DNA of 64,000 nucleotides from Pseudomonas sp. LS.1a. Its GTDB lineage: Bacteria > Pseudomonadota > Gammaproteobacteria > Pseudomonadales > Pseudomonadaceae. The position numbers and the translations under genes were made by a program. The notes under the pieces were generated by a model. The model did no database searches. It saw only the letters and a list, made by a program, of their open reading frames with translations, and was not told the DNA's origin. The stretch is from assembly GCF_022533585.1 (NCBI RefSeq), contig NZ_CP092827.1:660001-724000 (forward strand), written 5' to 3'. Of this stretch, positions 62,916-64,000 are shown one piece after another (within the stretch, counting starts at the first letter, position 1; every line of letters begins with the position of its first letter).

Positions 62916-64000
62916 TCACTGGCTGGGTAACGTGCCGGTGTGTGGCCGTAACATCGTAAACAATGTAGCGCCGGCCCCGAGGGAGCAGGCCAGGCCGAAT
63001 AGTAGCGGGCCTTTCCAGTGCCAGTGCTGCCAGAGCCAGCCGCCCATGGCGCTGCCCAGGGCGCCGCCACAGAAGTTGCACACCATGTACACAGTGTTCA
63101 GGCGACTGCGGTACTCCGCACTGAGGCTGAAGATCCTGCTCTGGTTGCACACTTGCCCCAGCTGCAGCGCGAAGCACAGCAAGTTGGCGCCGAGTAGCAG
63201 CACGCCCAGTTGCGGCCAGCTGATCAGCAGCGTGAAGGCGAGGCACGCCAGCACAATCGACAGGATGCTCATGGCTACCGTGCCGTAGCGGTCACACAGC
63301 TTGCCCGCCATGGGCGTGAGCAGGCCAGCCAGCGCGCCCCAGAAGCTGAAGATGCCAATGTCAGCGTTGCTCAGGCCCAGAGGCGATGCCTGCAATTTGA
63401 AGGCGATCACCGACCAGAATGCACTGAACGCAGCGAACAGGCTGGCGCCCAGCACGCACGACAAACGCAACAGGGGCTCGACGCGCAGCAGGCCGGCCAT
63501 TGAGTACATGAGTTGCGCATAGCCGGGTGCACCGGTAGTGCGCGGGCGGGCGTCGATCAACCCGGGCAGGGCTAGCGCGCAAGCCAGCATACCGAGGGCG
63601 GCGCAGCGGTACACCGCCTGCCACCCGGCAAGCTCGCTAAGCAGCCCGGCCAACGAGCGCGACAGCAGGATCCCGGCCACCAGGCCGGTCTGCAGCAGGG
63701 CAAGGTTGCGGCTACGATGCTGGGCGCAGGACAGCCCAGCGACATAGGGCAACATCACCTGTGGAATGCAGGTGCCCATGCACACTAGCGCACTCAGCGT
63801 CGCCAGGCCTGCCAGGCTACTGGTAATGCTGGCCAGACCGAGCATCACTGCGGTCCAGACCAGCAGGGCTTGGCACAGTCGACGTGGATCGAGGCGATCA
63901 CCCAAGGGCACAATCAGCAGCATTCCTAGCGCATAACCAAGCTGTGAAGCTGTGGCTATCCAGCTGACTTCACCCGTGCCCACTTGCAACGCTGTGGCGA
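62916..64000 (-). CDS. MFS exporter (partial, start outside the window)
   Basis: At least 357 codons; the frame stays open to the window edge, so the N terminus is missing. About eleven helices are visible, with LGDRLDPRRLCQALL as the loop-2/3 MFS motif and KLCDRYGTVAMSILSIV in the second half. It looks like a drug or metabolite exporter of the DHA1 type. It points the same way as the biosynthetic cluster but is separated from it by a terminator, so it is a separate unit that may export the product. Confidence 0.85.
   Translation of the reverse strand, partial: ATALQVGTGEVSWIATASQLGYALGMLLIVPLGDRLDPRRLCQALLVWTAVMLGLASITSSLAGLATLSALVCMGTCIPQVMLPYVAGLSCAQHRSRNLALLQTGLVAGILLSRSLAGLLSELAGWQAVYRCAALGMLACALALPGLIDARPRTTGAPGYAQLMYSMAGLLRVEPLLRLSCVLGASLFAAFSAFWSVIAFKLQASPLGLSNADIGIFSFWGALAGLLTPMAGKLCDRYGTVAMSILSIVLACLAFTLLISWPQLGVLLLGANLLCFALQLGQVCNQSRIFSLSAEYRSRLNTVYMVCNFCGGALGSAMGGWLWQHWHWKGPLLFGLACSLGAGATLFTMLRPHTGTLPSQ

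Overview
The window is chromosomal DNA of a high-GC Pseudomonas, most likely of the P. putida group. The evidence is the gene order murJ-ribF-ileS-lspA-fkpB-ispH-minor pseudopilins-thiO, bamD/rluD-pgeF-clpB and yacG-coaE-pilD-pilC/pilA, the sequences of the conserved proteins, and many copies of the intergenic REP palindrome (core GTGGGAGCGGGTTTACCCGC or its GTGGGAGCGGCC variant) typical of that group. All names rest on reading motifs and protein sequences; no database search was run.

Layout. (1) 1-30.97 kb is core genome: the 3' end of a 23S rRNA gene and a 5S rRNA; a LetAB/PqiAB-type lipid-transport operon; rpsT; murJ; the ribF-ileS-lspA-fkpB-ispH operon; a reduced minor-pseudopilin cluster; thiO; bamD diverging from rluD-pgeF; clpB behind a sigma-32-type promoter; five tRNA genes with a duplicated Pro-Lys pair; ndh and small conserved genes; a locus with three tandem 167-bp repeats; the yacG-coaE-pilD-pilC / pilA locus; and tRNA-Thr(CGU). 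(2) 30.97-52.08 kb is a 21.1-kb genomic island in the 3' end of tRNA-Thr, bounded by a 15-bp direct repeat. Its left end carries a P4-type integrase, a second tyrosine recombinase and a small partner protein. Its cargo is a catabolic cassette: EamA and GabP-like transporters, a betaine/proline-type ABC importer, GlxA-type and paired GntR regulators, a DAO-family oxidase, an MFS carrier, a DapA-family lyase, an aldehyde dehydrogenase and a MOSC-ferredoxin reductase. The cargo lies between two related copies of a 158-bp MITE-like element. No REP palindromes were seen inside the island. (3) 52.09-54.5 kb holds small and decaying genes: a NYN ribonuclease-like protein, a structured RNA-like leader before a DUF3077 gene, a duplicated 3' fragment of that gene, a membrane-protein remnant and a small secreted YHYH protein. 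(4) 54.6-64 kb holds a LysR regulator and a leftward cluster: thioesterase, AfsA-like hotdog protein, ACP, SDR, second ACP, ketoacyl synthase III, HAD hydrolase, cytochrome P450 and adenylate-forming ligase. An MFS transporter cut by the window edge lies upstream.

The last cluster is the strongest candidate for an undescribed system. AfsA proteins make gamma-butyrolactone/butenolide signals in Streptomyces by joining a beta-ketoacyl thioester to dihydroxyacetone phosphate. Here the AfsA gene sits with enzymes that could supply the beta-ketoacyl-ACP (ligase, ACPs, KASIII), reduce it (SDR), remove phosphate (HAD), oxidise it (P450) and release it (thioesterase). The chemistry is inferred. The gene content and the key catalytic residues are read directly from the sequence.
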